Positions 1 to 8,330 of a stretch of 64,000 bases of DNA are shown here, in pieces. This DNA comes from Leptolyngbyaceae cyanobacterium (lineage in GTDB: Bacteria; Cyanobacteriota; Cyanobacteriia; Cyanobacteriales; Aerosakkonemataceae): assembly GCA_036703985.1 (NCBI GenBank), contig DATNQN010000001.1, positions 30,232-94,231 of the forward strand, in the 5' to 3' direction. A program made the translations under genes and the position numbers. Under the pieces are notes generated by a model that saw nothing but the letters and a program-made list of their open reading frames with translations, made no database searches and was not told where the DNA came from. How positions within the stretch are numbered: position 1 is the stretch's first letter; each line of letters begins with the position of its first letter.

Positions 1-111
1 ATTATGGATTCTTCCTTAGCGGAACTATTCCGACTTAGAGCGATAGCCAAAATAATTTCAATCAGTTTGAATGTTCTCTATCAGAAGTGGGAATACGAAA
101 ACTGGCAATAG
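1..111 (+). CDS. Possible 3' end of a gene cut by the window edge
   Basis: The first reading frame is open from base 1 to a TAG at 109-111 and would encode a 36-residue tail ending in KWEYENWQ. It has no match I recognise. It could be the end of an upstream gene or simply chance, since an open stretch of this length is not significant. An in-frame ATG lies at base 4. Confidence 0.22.
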   Translation: MMDSSLAELFRLRAIAKIISISLNVLYQKWEYENWQ

Positions 112-146
112 CTGTAACTTTACTATAAAGAGCTAGGAACTAATTT

Positions 147-1616
147 ATGCAGATAAATACTCCAGATTGGGTCAAACACGCTGTTTTCTACCAAATTTTT
201 CCGGATCGATTTGCCAGAAGCAAACAGCCACGCAAGCGAGTTTTAAAAAATGCTTCATGGGAAGCTTGGGATGATATGCCAACCCTCCAAGGTTATAAAG
301 GTGGTGATTTGTGGGGGGTAATGGAACAGTTAGATTATTTACAAGATTTGGGGATAAATGCTATTTATTTTACGCCCATTTTTCAGTCGGCTAGTAATCA
401 CCGTTATCACACTCATGATTATTACCAAGTCGATCCAATGTTAGGGGGAAATCCCGCTTTTAAGGAATTATTAGATGCTGCCCACGAACGCAATATTAAA
501 GTGGTGCTGGATGGAGTATTTAATCATGCTAGTCGTGGTTTTTTCTTTTTTCATGACATCTTAGAAAATGGCCCTCATTCCCCTTGGCTAGATTGGTTTA
601 AAGTTGAAGGTTGGCCTGTATCTCCTTACAATGGTGAATATCCAGCTAACTATCGTGGTTGGGCGGGAAATCGGGCTTTACCTGAGTTTAATCATGATAA
701 TCCGGAAGTGCGGGAATATATCATGGAAATTGCCGAATATTGGATTAAATTCGGTATTGATGGTTGGCGGTTAGATGTGCCTTTTGAAATTAAGACGCCT
801 GGGTTTTGGCAGGAGTTTCGCGATCGCGTAAAAGCGATCAATCCAGAAGCCTACATCGTTGGGGAAGTTTGGCTAGACGCCCGTGAATGGCTGGATGGTA
901 CGCAATTTGACGGAGTGATGAATTATTTATTCACTGGGCCAACGATTGCTTTTACGGCTGGCGATCGCGTCGATCTAGAACAAGTGCAAGACCGATCTTA
1001 CCATCCCTATCCACCTTTATTTGCTAAAGAATATGGCGAAAAAATTCAGCATTTACTGCAACTGTATCCTTGGGAAATTCAACTCACCCAACTTAATTTA
1101 TTAGCAAGTCACGATACGGCGCGACTGATTTCTATTGCTAATGATGATAAAGCAAGTGTAGAATTAGCTACTTTATTGCTGCTAACTTTTCCCGGCGCAC
1201 CCAGCATTTACTATGGGGATGAAGTTGGTTTACCCGGTAAGCTAGATCCAGATTCACGGCGTGGTTTTCCGATGGAAGATCATTGGGATATTTACATTTT
1301 AAAATATCACCAAAAGCTGATTACTATGCGCCATAAATACCCCGCTCTCCGCACTGGTTCTTATCAAATTTTATTTGCCGAAGGCACAGTTTATGCTTTC
1401 GCTCGTACTTTGGGAACAGAAGAATTAATTGTGGCGGTTAATGTCGGTACATCAGAAGCTAATGCCAGCTTTGAAGTAACTAATTTGCCATCTCAACCCA
1501 ATCATTTATTGTATGGTAACGCTGAATTTTCGTGGAGTAATGGTGAAGAAAAAGCCACTCAATTAACTTTAAATCTTCCGGCTCGCTCTGGCTGTATTCT
1601 CGGCCCGATCGATTAA
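147..1616 (+). CDS. GH13 alpha-amylase family glycosidase
   Basis: A 489-residue glycoside hydrolase of family 13, probably acting on maltodextrins, cyclodextrins or pullulan (cyclomaltodextrinase/neopullulanase-like). The (beta/alpha)8 catalytic barrel fills most of the protein, with a small C-terminal beta domain after about residue 410. The three catalytic acids are visible: nucleophile Asp210 in DGWRLDVP, acid/base Glu240 in VGEVW and Asp323 in ASHDTAR. An early GVFNH motif (conserved region I) is also present. There is no signal peptide, so it should be cytosolic and act on glycogen-derived oligosaccharides. No N-terminal CBM34 domain precedes the barrel, unlike classical neopullulanases. 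The exact substrate cannot be read from sequence. It is convergent with the fasciclin gene downstream, with a perfect palindrome between them. Confidence 0.9.
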   Translation: MQINTPDWVKHAVFYQIFPDRFARSKQPRKRVLKNASWEAWDDMPTLQGYKGGDLWGVMEQLDYLQDLGINAIYFTPIFQSASNHRYHTHDYYQVDPMLGGNPAFKELLDAAHERNIKVVLDGVFNHASRGFFFFHDILENGPHSPWLDWFKVEGWPVSPYNGEYPANYRGWAGNRALPEFNHDNPEVREYIMEIAEYWIKFGIDGWRLDVPFEIKTPGFWQEFRDRVKAINPEAYIVGEVWLDAREWLDGTQFDGVMNYLFTGPTIAFTAGDRVDLEQVQDRSYHPYPPLFAKEYGEKIQHLLQLYPWEIQLTQLNLLASHDTARLISIANDDKASVELATLLLLTFPGAPSIYYGDEVGLPGKLDPDSRRGFPMEDHWDIYILKYHQKLITMRHKYPALRTGSYQILFAEGTVYAFARTLGTEELIVAVNVGTSEANASFEVTNLPSQPNHLLYGNAEFSWSNGEEKATQLTLNLPARSGCILGPID

Positions 1617-1638
1617 TTAATTTACCGCAATACGGGAT

Positions 1639-1671
1639 AGAAACCCGGTTTCTTCAAGAAACCGGGTTTCT
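1639..1671. terminator. Perfect palindrome between convergent genes (repeat family)
   Basis: Two 16-base arms (AGAAACCCGGTTTCTT and its exact complement) are separated by one base. The palindrome lies between the convergent amylase and fasciclin genes, so it could end transcription from both sides. The same motif recurs at 54980-55012 and as a half copy near 47793, so it is an interspersed palindromic repeat rather than a private terminator. Confidence 0.7.
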
Positions 1672-1682
1672 GCATACTGCCT

Positions 1683-2084
1683 TTATTCGGGAACCAATAC
1701 CGTGTCAATTACATGAATAACGCCGTTGTCCGCTTCCACATCTGGCGTAACAACGTTAGCATCATTTATCTTAACTCCATCAGCAGTATAAATTTTGAGA
1801 TCTAAACCTTCAATTGTGGTAGCTTTATCTAAGTTCGCTACATCTTTTGACATTACTTTCCCTTCTAAGACATGATAACTGAGAATTTTCCTTAATTGAG
1901 GAACGTCTCCGAGCAATTTCTCGATCGTTCCTGATGGAAATTGAGCAAAAGCTTCATCGGTTGGCGCGAATACAGTAAACGGGCCAGCACCTTTTAGGGT
2001 TTCTAATAAACCAGCTACCTTAATAGCTTCTAGCAATGTTTGAAAAGAACCGACTTGATCGGCGGTATCTACGATATCAGCCAT
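1683..2084 (-). CDS. Fasciclin (FAS1) domain protein, copy 1
   Basis: A 133-residue protein made almost entirely of one FAS1 domain, a fold used in cell adhesion and surface proteins. The family motif TVFAPTDEAF lies near residues 37-46, and the YHV of the second conserved motif follows near residue 70. There is no signal peptide or lipobox, as is common for short cyanobacterial FAS1 proteins, so export is uncertain. It is a paralogue of the next gene (2334-2753) in the same orientation. The 249-bp gap between them holds a MITE-like element, so co-transcription is doubtful. Confidence 0.9.
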   Translation of the reverse strand: MADIVDTADQVGSFQTLLEAIKVAGLLETLKGAGPFTVFAPTDEAFAQFPSGTIEKLLGDVPQLRKILSYHVLEGKVMSKDVANLDKATTIEGLDLKIYTADGVKINDANVVTPDVEADNGVIHVIDTVLVPE

Positions 2085-2138
2085 GTGTTTTACCTGTTAA
2101 ATAGATGAAAAAATTGATAAAAATCTTGGAATTCTTTA

Positions 2139-2330
2139 AGTTCGTAGTGAAGACTTCATACCAAATCCGGTTCAATTAACCCGTTTATAACGAACCGCAG
2201 AGGCGCAGAGAGCGCAGAGAGAAGAGGAAGAGGAAGAAGATAAAGGGGGTTGTTAACTCGGATTTGGTATCAGTCCTCGATTTAGGAACAAATCCCCAGT
2301 TAAGGACTCGCATTCCTTACTACAAACTTG
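2139..2330. repeat. GTTCGTAGTGA-type interspersed repeat split by a MITE
   Basis: The sequences GTTCGTAGTGAAGACTT at the left and AGTCCTCG...TCCTTACTACAAAC at the right look like the two halves of a common foldback repeat. Intact relatives lie at 20671-20700 and 43451-43486. The two halves are separated by the element at 2159-2269, which suggests that the element inserted into this repeat. Confidence 0.5.
2159..2269. mobile_element. MITE-like element, copy 1, with TCA target duplication
   Basis: A 111-bp element with imperfect terminal inverted repeats. Both ends begin TACCAAATCCG, and the similarity continues inward to an AACCC(CC)TTTAT block. It is flanked on both sides by the same three bases TCA (2156-2158 and 2270-2272), as expected for a target-site duplication. 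The interior holds a GCAGAG-type repeat (AACCGCAGAGGCGCAGAG, from 2191) that also occurs inside metH. It has no coding capacity, so it must be moved by a transposase encoded elsewhere, if it still moves. A relative lies at 24579-24696. Confidence 0.7.
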
Positions 2331-2333
2331 GAG

Positions 2334-2753
2334 TTAGTGAAAAGCTACCATTGCAGGCATTAACACAGTGTCAATGACGTGGATAACGCCGTTGTCAGTG
2401 AGAATATCTTGTTTTACTACTTTGGCATCATTTACTTTTACACCATTTGAGCTATTTTCTATTGCCACAATTGAACCTTCTAGAGTAGGGGCTTCATCTA
2501 TTTGAATTAAATCGTCGGATCTGACATCTCCCGGTACTACATGATAAGCGACAATTTTCTTGAGTTTGGGGATATCTTCCATCCAAGAAGCTATAGCATT
2601 AGCTGGTATTTTGGCGAAAGCTTCGTCGGTCGGTGCAAAAACGGTGTAAGGGCCGGGGCTGTTTAGAATATCTAAAAGACCAGCCGCTTCTAACACATTT
2701 GCTAATGTTTTAAATTGGCCTGCGCTGACAGCAGTCTCGACAATGTTTGCCAT
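2334..2753 (-). CDS. Fasciclin (FAS1) domain protein, copy 2
   Basis: A 139-residue single FAS1-domain protein with TVFAPTDEAF near residues 37-46, YHVVPGD near 70-76 and the closing VIHVIDTVLMP. It is clearly homologous to the 133-residue protein downstream on the same strand. The two probably arose by tandem duplication, although their sequences have diverged widely. No secretion signal is visible. The likely role is cell-surface adhesion or stress-related aggregation, by family analogy only. Confidence 0.9.
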   Translation of the reverse strand: MANIVETAVSAGQFKTLANVLEAAGLLDILNSPGPYTVFAPTDEAFAKIPANAIASWMEDIPKLKKIVAYHVVPGDVRSDDLIQIDEAPTLEGSIVAIENSSNGVKVNDAKVVKQDILTDNGVIHVIDTVLMPAMVAFH

Positions 2754-2830
2754 GAGTTTCTTTTAATTAAGGTATCCTACTATAGGGGATACAACCGTTA
2801 AACTGGCAGCGCATCTTTCAAGGGTGTGAA

Positions 2831-3811
2831 TCAACTACTGGCGTGAATTCCCCGTTGTTGTAATTCTTCTATGAAAAACTCTTCTAAAGAGGGACGAGCG
2901 ACATTTAAAGAGATGATTTGTGCTTCCATTAGACGTAGACTGGAGAGAAAATCTTGTAAATCTCCTTGTAAATGTCCTTGCCAATTACCTACTTCAAATT
3001 CTAGGTCTGGTATCCATCTTTTGAGAATTTCTAATTTGCCGCCTTTGCCTTTTATTCGGTAGAAGTCTGTGCTGCCTAAAAGTTCATCCAAAGAGCCGAT
3101 ACAAATTAGTTCGCCTTGTGCAAGTATGGCGATGCGATCGCAAATCATTTCCACATCAGATAAAATGTGGCTGTTGAAAAAGATGGTTTTCCCTTGGGCT
3201 TTCAGGGATAATATAATTTCTCGAATTTGGTAGCGCCCCATCGGATCGAGTCCCGACATCGGTTCATCTAAAAATACCAATTCCGGATCGTTAATTAATG
3301 CTTGCGCCATCCCGATGCGTTGCACCATCCCTTTGGAATATTGGCGCAGTTGCTTTTTCTTGGCGGCAGATTGAGCTAATCCCACCATATCTAACAGTTG
3401 GGGAATGCGCTTGCGTTGCACCGAATCTGGTATTTCAAATAGTCCGGCGGTCATTTGCAATAATTCCCATCCGGTTAAATTGTCGTAGTAATAGGCATTT
3501 TCCGGCAAATAACCGATTTTTTGCTTGACAGCCCGATCGCCCAACGGCTGGTCGAATATTGTCCCATGTCCGGAAGTCGGACGCACGATACCCAGGAGGG
3601 TTTTCAGCAGGGTGGTTTTCCCAGCCCCATTGGGCCCCAACAGTCCAAAGGTTTCTCCCTTATAAAGGCTGAGGGTGCAGTTTTTCAGTGATTGAATTTT
3701 TTGATTTAAAAAGAAGCCAGTTAAATAGGTTTTGCTCAAATTATAGGTTTGCACGACGGGTTCCCGTGCGCGGACAATGGCTTTTTCTTGGCTATCGGTA
3801 GTAGAAGTCAT
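2831..3811 (-). CDS. ABC transporter ATP-binding protein
   Basis: An ATPase subunit of about 326 residues from an ABC-type exporter or gliding/bacitracin-type system. Walker A is GPNGAGKTT, the signature region is YSKGMVQRIG (the motif is degenerate compared with LSGGQ) and Walker B is LVFLDEPMSGLDP, followed by the switch histidine in NSHIL. I prefer the ATG at 3811, because a longer frame starts only with GTG at 3838. The C-terminal 90 residues resemble the accessory domain of CcmA/NatA-like ATPases. No permease gene lies next to it. The upstream side is a pseudogene region and the downstream side the fasciclin genes, so its partner must be elsewhere. Confidence 0.9.
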   Translation of the reverse strand: MTSTTDSQEKAIVRAREPVVQTYNLSKTYLTGFFLNQKIQSLKNCTLSLYKGETFGLLGPNGAGKTTLLKTLLGIVRPTSGHGTIFDQPLGDRAVKQKIGYLPENAYYYDNLTGWELLQMTAGLFEIPDSVQRKRIPQLLDMVGLAQSAAKKKQLRQYSKGMVQRIGMAQALINDPELVFLDEPMSGLDPMGRYQIREIILSLKAQGKTIFFNSHILSDVEMICDRIAILAQGELICIGSLDELLGSTDFYRIKGKGGKLEILKRWIPDLEFEVGNWQGHLQGDLQDFLSSLRLMEAQIISLNVARPSLEEFFIEELQQRGIHASS

Positions 3812-4125
3812 ATCAGTTCGGCTATATGCTGCGGTCACTGAGTTCCATGATTCCCTATTGTGCAGGATTTTGTGTCAGTTCGGGGAGTTAAGAAAGGAAA
3901 TGATTCGATCGCGCTGACAAAAATTCACTGTCATCCCGTAAAAATTGAGATTATTATTGCTACTAGAAAACCTTATTTTTGTTTGATTAATAATTGCAAA
4001 TTTGGTGTTTTCCTAGTAAGCAAATTCTTCTAATTCTCGATCGCTTTCTGTTTCTAAGCATTTGGCTAATTTTGGAGAAGGTAGTCGTCGATTGTTGGTG
4101 CTGGGAAGGGCAAAATATTTGGGGG

Positions 4126-4369
4126 AAATGCGATCGCATCCTTCCGCCGCCACGCACAATTCCCTTCCGAAGGTGCAGCACTCCCAGCCCAAATTCCCGG
4201 TGTAGGGTGGTCCGATCGATGGTCGTTTTGGCAAGCAGGCTATCCGGGAATCATGGTAGCGGACACCGCACCCTATCGATATCCTTACTATCACACTGCT
4301 CAGGATACGATCGATAAAATTGACTTCAAGCGACTGGCGCGGGTAGTAGCTGAATTGGAAAAAGTCATT
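4126..4369 (+). pseudogene. Duplicated 3' fragment of the M28 peptidase gene
   Basis: These 244 bases match the reverse complement of 38289-38532, inside the 3' part of the M28 peptidase gene, with only seven substitutions that I count (about 97% identity). The peptidase frame is still open (AIASFRRHAQFPSEGAALPA... to ARVVAELEKVI) but has no start, catalytic domain or native stop. The left boundary lies at a HIP1 site (GCGATCGC). The fragment seems to sit inside minus-strand coding remnants: a short frame starting MMSQNQDLIFEEPKSNHIQ (4465 down to about 4370) and one ending ESDRELEEFAY (4125 down to 4013). These may be two halves of a gene it interrupted, which I do not recognise. Confidence 0.8.
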
Positions 4370-4576
4370 CTGAGATCGGACGTTAGAGTTATGAATATTA
4401 ACAATTGCCTGAATATGATTACTTTTAGGTTCTTCAAAAATTAAATCTTGGTTCTGGCTCATCATATGCTACTCTCATCCTCAAACACTCCCAATTCTAC
4501 TTAAAATAAATAACACGCCCAGCAAAGCTTCGGCAAATACACCTCTCCAGAAAAGATTGCATACAACTAATTCAAA

Positions 4577-4613
4577 GCGTCTTTCTGTAATTACCGATAG
4601 CAGAAAGACGCTC
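4577..4613. terminator. Hairpin downstream of the DUF4342 gene
   Basis: Perfect 12-base arms AGCGTCTTTCTG and CAGAAAGACGCT enclose a 13-base loop. It lies just past the 3' end of the minus-strand gene at 4665-5030. The minus-strand tail is only weakly T-rich (TTTGAATTAG), so termination is likely but not certain. Confidence 0.55.
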
Positions 4614-4664
4614 ATTTGTTTCTAAGTTAAACTAGGAGAGTTGGCAAATGCGATCGTCAAATTA

Positions 4665-5030
4665 TTAGACGGCTTCTTCTTGACGTTCGATAACGAGAGT
4701 AAGTTTAGCACCAAACACAGCAACAGCAGCTACCACAGTTGCAAATGGAAATAAAAGCGTAGCACCTGTTAAACCTACAGCAGCAGGAATCAAAGGAACT
4801 TTAACCAGCGTATTTCCCTGCTTTCCTTTCACTGCTACTTGGCGTAGCTTACCTTGATGAATGACTTTTTTGAAAAAGCCAAGTACGCTATCGTGATTTA
4901 TGTTGAATTCCTCTACCCGTTCTTTTTCGTTAGTTTCCGACTCAACGGGAGTACTGTCAACAACTACGGTAGTTACTTGGTCTTCAATTCGTTCAACTTG
5001 TGCGTTCATTTTTTGCTTAAGCGGTAACAT
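4665..5030 (-). CDS. DUF4342 domain protein
   Basis: A protein of about 121 residues whose second half (FNINHDSVLGFFKK to LTLVIE) matches the DUF4342 pattern: a short helical segment, a KGN-LVKVP strand, and a hydrophobic stretch (about residues 80-110) that could insert into a membrane. The function of the family is unknown. The first third is acidic and probably disordered. I chose the ATG at 5030 because GGGCGGGA lies just upstream. A longer frame begins only with GTG at 5102, and an inner ATG at 5009 lacks a ribosome site. It is transcribed away from the methyltransferase gene side with its own hairpin terminator. Confidence 0.75.
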   Translation of the reverse strand: MLPLKQKMNAQVERIEDQVTTVVVDSTPVESETNEKERVEEFNINHDSVLGFFKKVIHQGKLRQVAVKGKQGNTLVKVPLIPAAVGLTGATLLFPFATVVAAVAVFGAKLTLVIERQEEAV

Positions 5031-5116
5031 TGTTTCCCGCCCCAATCCTTGATGATTTAATTCTGCCAAGCTTAAGTGATAACTACAACGAACAAACCGC
5101 ACTCTTGTGGTAGTAT

Positions 5117-5911
5117 TTACCCTATCAAACCAACGACTTCACACCAAGACTGTGCAAATATTCCATCTGGTTGTTGACTCCACTTTCGTAAAGCTTCAGC
5201 CATTTGCGTTAGCGTCAATTCAGAAGTCCATTTATTTTCTGGTGAGCTTTCCAGCTTTTCTGACGCTTCAATTCTCAACGCTAAGTATTCTGCGATTCGA
5301 TCGAGCGATTCATAACACTGATAAGATGCAGAAAATTTCAGGTCGCTAAAACCTGCCTTTCTCAGCAAACTTTTCAACTCTCTACCGACATAAATATTTC
5401 CGCCATTCTGTTGCTGGAGAAATTGGTAAAACGCGATCGCTTTTTTCACTTGTGGCGTCTCCGGTGCGATCAAGAATCCCCCCCAATCAGGGCTGCGAAT
5501 TCCTACTTTACCCCCCGGCTTTAAAACTCTTTTGATTTCCGATAATGCTTTGAGGGGTTCTGCAAGATGCTCGAACAAAGCATGAGAAAATACAGCATCA
5601 AAAGAACGATCGGGAAAAGGTAGATTGTAAATACTTCCTGGGATGAAGTCAGCATTGGTAATATCTTGCTTTTGAGCATTTGCGATGGCGATGCTAATTT
5701 GCGATATTTCTCGATCGATTCCCGTCACCGTACCGGGAGAAATAATTCGTGCTAAACCCAAACTAATCGTACCAGGGCCACAACCGCAATCGAGCAATCT
5801 CATTCCCGAATATAAGTGAGGTATAAAAAATGCGCCATGACTTTCTACCGTGCGGTGTGCCATAAAATTTGTTGCATTGCTCGAATATCCAGGGGTGTAA
5901 TTTTCTGCCAT
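5117..5911 (-). CDS. Class I SAM-dependent methyltransferase
   Basis: A 264-residue soluble methyltransferase of the Methyltransf_11/UbiE-like group. The SAM-binding motif I is LLDCGCGPGTIS near residues 39-50, followed by the acidic residue after strand 2 (TGIDRE) and motif LFEHLAEP with the KRVLKPGGKVGIRSPDWGG region typical of the superfamily. The acceptor cannot be predicted; small molecules are more likely than nucleic acid. It is divergent from the LysR-type gene at 6014 across 102 bp. That arrangement often means the regulator controls its neighbour. Confidence 0.88.
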   Translation of the reverse strand: MAENYTPGYSSNATNFMAHRTVESHGAFFIPHLYSGMRLLDCGCGPGTISLGLARIISPGTVTGIDREISQISIAIANAQKQDITNADFIPGSIYNLPFPDRSFDAVFSHALFEHLAEPLKALSEIKRVLKPGGKVGIRSPDWGGFLIAPETPQVKKAIAFYQFLQQQNGGNIYVGRELKSLLRKAGFSDLKFSASYQCYESLDRIAEYLALRIEASEKLESSPENKWTSELTLTQMAEALRKWSQQPDGIFAQSWCEVVGLIG

Positions 5912-5940
5912 CCATTAACTCTTGAATTACCTACTTAAAG

Positions 5941-5986
5941 CATCATAAGTAGGCTCTTTTTAGTTGTCCAATATATATTTATGATG
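5941..5986. promoter_or_regulatory. Inverted repeat in the divergent LysR/methyltransferase promoter region
   Basis: CATCATAA (5941-5948) and TTATGATG (5979-5986) form an 8-base inverted repeat in the 102-bp gap between two divergent genes. The A/T-rich segment between the arms could hold promoter elements for both. LysR proteins usually bind dyads in such positions, but the spacing here is wider than the classic T-N11-A site, so this is only a candidate operator. Confidence 0.35.
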
Positions 5987-6013
5987 AATTAAGACTTTTA
6001 AAATATCAAATCA

Positions 6014-6934
6014 ATGGAACTGCGACATTTGCGCTATTTTATGGCAGTAGCAGAAGAACTGCACTTTAGCAAAGCTGCCGAACGATTGCACATCGCGCAA
6101 CCACCTTTAAGTCAGCAAATTCAACAATTAGAAGCAGAATTGGGAGTTGAACTGTTTCAACGGAAAACTAAGCGACAAGTGCAGCTAACAGACGCCGGAA
6201 AGGTATTTTTGCAGGAGGCTTATCAGCTATTTGTGCAATTGGAACAAGCGATACAAGTCACTCGACGGGTAGGACGAGGGGAAGCAGGACAGTTGCGGGT
6301 GGGATTTATCAGTTCCGTGACTTATGACGTGCTACCCGTGATTCTGCGTCAGTTTCGAGAACGATTTCCCGATGTCGAATTGGTGTTGATCGAGTTAACT
6401 ACCATAGAGCAAGAGCAGGCGTTAAGAGAGAATCGCATTGAAGTGGGATTCGTTCATCCCCCTTTAGGAGATGATAATCTTGCTTGTGAGTGCGTTCAGC
6501 AACAGCCTTTGATCGTTGCATTACCTGAAGGTCATCGGTTAACTTTACAAAAAAAGGTAAAGATAAGTCAGTTGGTAGAGGAGTCTTTTGTGTTGTTTCC
6601 CCGTCAAAAGGGGTTAGGATTGTACGATCGCATTCTAACTCTCTGCCAGCAAGCAAATTTCACGCCGAAAATCGGACAACAAGCCATTCAAATGCAGACG
6701 ATGATCGGTTTAGTATCTGCTGGAATGGGAATTGCCATCATCCCGTCTTGTTTGCAAAATCTTCAAAGGTCCGGGGTAGTTTATCGCTGTTTCGAGGAAG
6801 AAACACCCTTAGTAGAAGTGGCGCTAGCGTGGCGAGATGGAGAGGAAACACCAATTTTGCGGCAGTTTTTGCAAATAACAAGACTAGTTTGCAATCAGCT
6901 GGAATCTCACGCTCTTGGCGGAAAATTTGATTAA
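6014..6934 (+). CDS. LysR-family transcriptional regulator
   Basis: A 306-residue LysR-type regulator. The N-terminal winged helix-turn-helix spans about residues 1-60 (MELRHLRYFMAVAEELHFSK, AAERLHIAQPPLSQQIQQLE), and the two-lobed effector-binding domain spans about 90-295. The N-terminus resembles the CatR/BenM-like branch. The effector is unknown. By the usual LysR arrangement it may autoregulate and control the divergent methyltransferase gene. It does not look like the cyanobacterial CO2 regulators (CcmR/NdhR), which are not placed this way, but this is a judgement from memory of the family. Confidence 0.92.
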   Translation: MELRHLRYFMAVAEELHFSKAAERLHIAQPPLSQQIQQLEAELGVELFQRKTKRQVQLTDAGKVFLQEAYQLFVQLEQAIQVTRRVGRGEAGQLRVGFISSVTYDVLPVILRQFRERFPDVELVLIELTTIEQEQALRENRIEVGFVHPPLGDDNLACECVQQQPLIVALPEGHRLTLQKKVKISQLVEESFVLFPRQKGLGLYDRILTLCQQANFTPKIGQQAIQMQTMIGLVSAGMGIAIIPSCLQNLQRSGVVYRCFEEETPLVEVALAWRDGEETPILRQFLQITRLVCNQLESHALGGKFD

Positions 6935-7212
6935 CCTAAATATGCAATTAAAATGCTGTCATATTTGTGCTGTAGTTCTTTTACCGATTCACTTGCTTTG
7001 GTGTCACAAATCTTTCCCCCTGCCCGAGTAGCCCCCTGCCCCTTGCCAAAATCATCAATGCGATCGCGCTTAAGTCAAGTGATATTACTATATTTCCTGG
7101 CGGTTTCCGTAGCGAATGGAAAACCTATCTTGAAATACGATCGCTCTTGAGTTATGTCACGACTATTAATATAGTTGTTAATCTGTTCTCAGCCTAACTG
7201 CGCCTATTCTGC

Positions 7213-8130
7213 ATGAATGTTGATTCTTCTAATTCTTACTTTGTGAAAGTTATACCCCAAACTACTCCGACATCCCTGTCAGTAGAGACACCCAAAGAGA
7301 CACCCAAGGAAAGTACGCCTCCATCTGCGCCAACGCCAACTCCTTTATCAGTAGAGACGATTTCAGAAACTCCCCTACCATCAGTTTTGCCTTTACAAGT
7401 TCACTTGAAAAGCCAAGAGGGGCGGCTGTTGTTAATCTTGCCATCAGAAACGGCTAATTTGTCGGATGCTTCCGTTGCTGCCCTCCCTTGGCCCGATATT
7501 TGGCTGCAACTGAAACAGCGCTTGAATGCTGGGGAACGTTTTTGGCTACCAAACACGCCCGTACATCTGATCGCCCAAGATAGACTCTTAGACGGACGAC
7601 AATTACAAGAAATTGCCGATGCGCTGGCAGAATCTCAACTTCAGTTACAAGGAGTTGCCACCAGTCGCCGTCAAACTGCGGTAGCGGCGGCGGCGGCGGG
7701 TTATTCGGTGGAACAAAAATCAGCTGCCAGAGCCTTTCTCAATAGTCAGCCCGCTCCGGAAACAGTACAAGCAATGCTGGAACCCCTCTACCTGGAAACT
7801 ACCTTACGTTCTGGGGTAGAAATTCGTCATCCGGGTACTGTGATAATCTTGGGAGACGTTAATCCTGGTAGTTCGGTAATTGCTGATGGCGATATTCTAG
7901 TTTGGGGTCGTCTGCGCGGTTTAGTTCATGCGGGTGCGAAAGGTAATCCCCAAAGCTTAATTATGGCTCTCCAGATGGAACCCACTCAGCTGCGAATAGC
8001 CGATAGTGTAGCTAGGTCACCGGAAAAGCAGCCTGCTGAATTTCATCCGGAGGTGGCTTACGTTACTCCCCAAGGTATTCGCATTGCCAAAGCAGCTGGT
8101 TTTACCAGACCCAATTGGCAAGGAAAGTAA
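7213..8130 (+). CDS. minC: Septum site-determining protein MinC
   Basis: A 305-residue MinC, the FtsZ-antagonising part of the Min system. The C-terminal beta-helix domain (about residues 190-290) carries the family hallmarks HPGTVIILGDVNPGS, ADGDILVWGRLRGLVHAGAKGN and the closing LRIAD. The N-terminal domain (about 60-160) is diverged, and the first 55 residues are Pro/Thr/Glu-rich and probably disordered, as in other cyanobacteria. It is the first gene of minC-minD-minE on one strand. The 200-bp gap to minD contains no gene I can support. Confidence 0.95.
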   Translation: MNVDSSNSYFVKVIPQTTPTSLSVETPKETPKESTPPSAPTPTPLSVETISETPLPSVLPLQVHLKSQEGRLLLILPSETANLSDASVAALPWPDIWLQLKQRLNAGERFWLPNTPVHLIAQDRLLDGRQLQEIADALAESQLQLQGVATSRRQTAVAAAAAGYSVEQKSAARAFLNSQPAPETVQAMLEPLYLETTLRSGVEIRHPGTVIILGDVNPGSSVIADGDILVWGRLRGLVHAGAKGNPQSLIMALQMEPTQLRIADSVARSPEKQPAEFHPEVAYVTPQGIRIAKAAGFTRPNWQGK

Positions 8131-8330
8131 AGACTGGGTACTGGCGATATTACTTCCGTTGACACGGGTATTGTTAAGAATGAAAAGGAAAAAGAAAACA
8201 GGAGGAAAAGCATTAACTTTCACTACCTAAACGGACAAAGTATGAAAAAGAACTGGGAAATCATTTTCCCGATCGATTATCATCAATTACCAAATTTGAC
8301 TAATTACCAATCACCGAATCCACAATAGTT

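Noticed and set aside
6953..7150. 65-codon frame between the LysR gene and minC
   Set aside because: It has no ribosome site, no family and an odd composition; the gap has only a HIP1 site.
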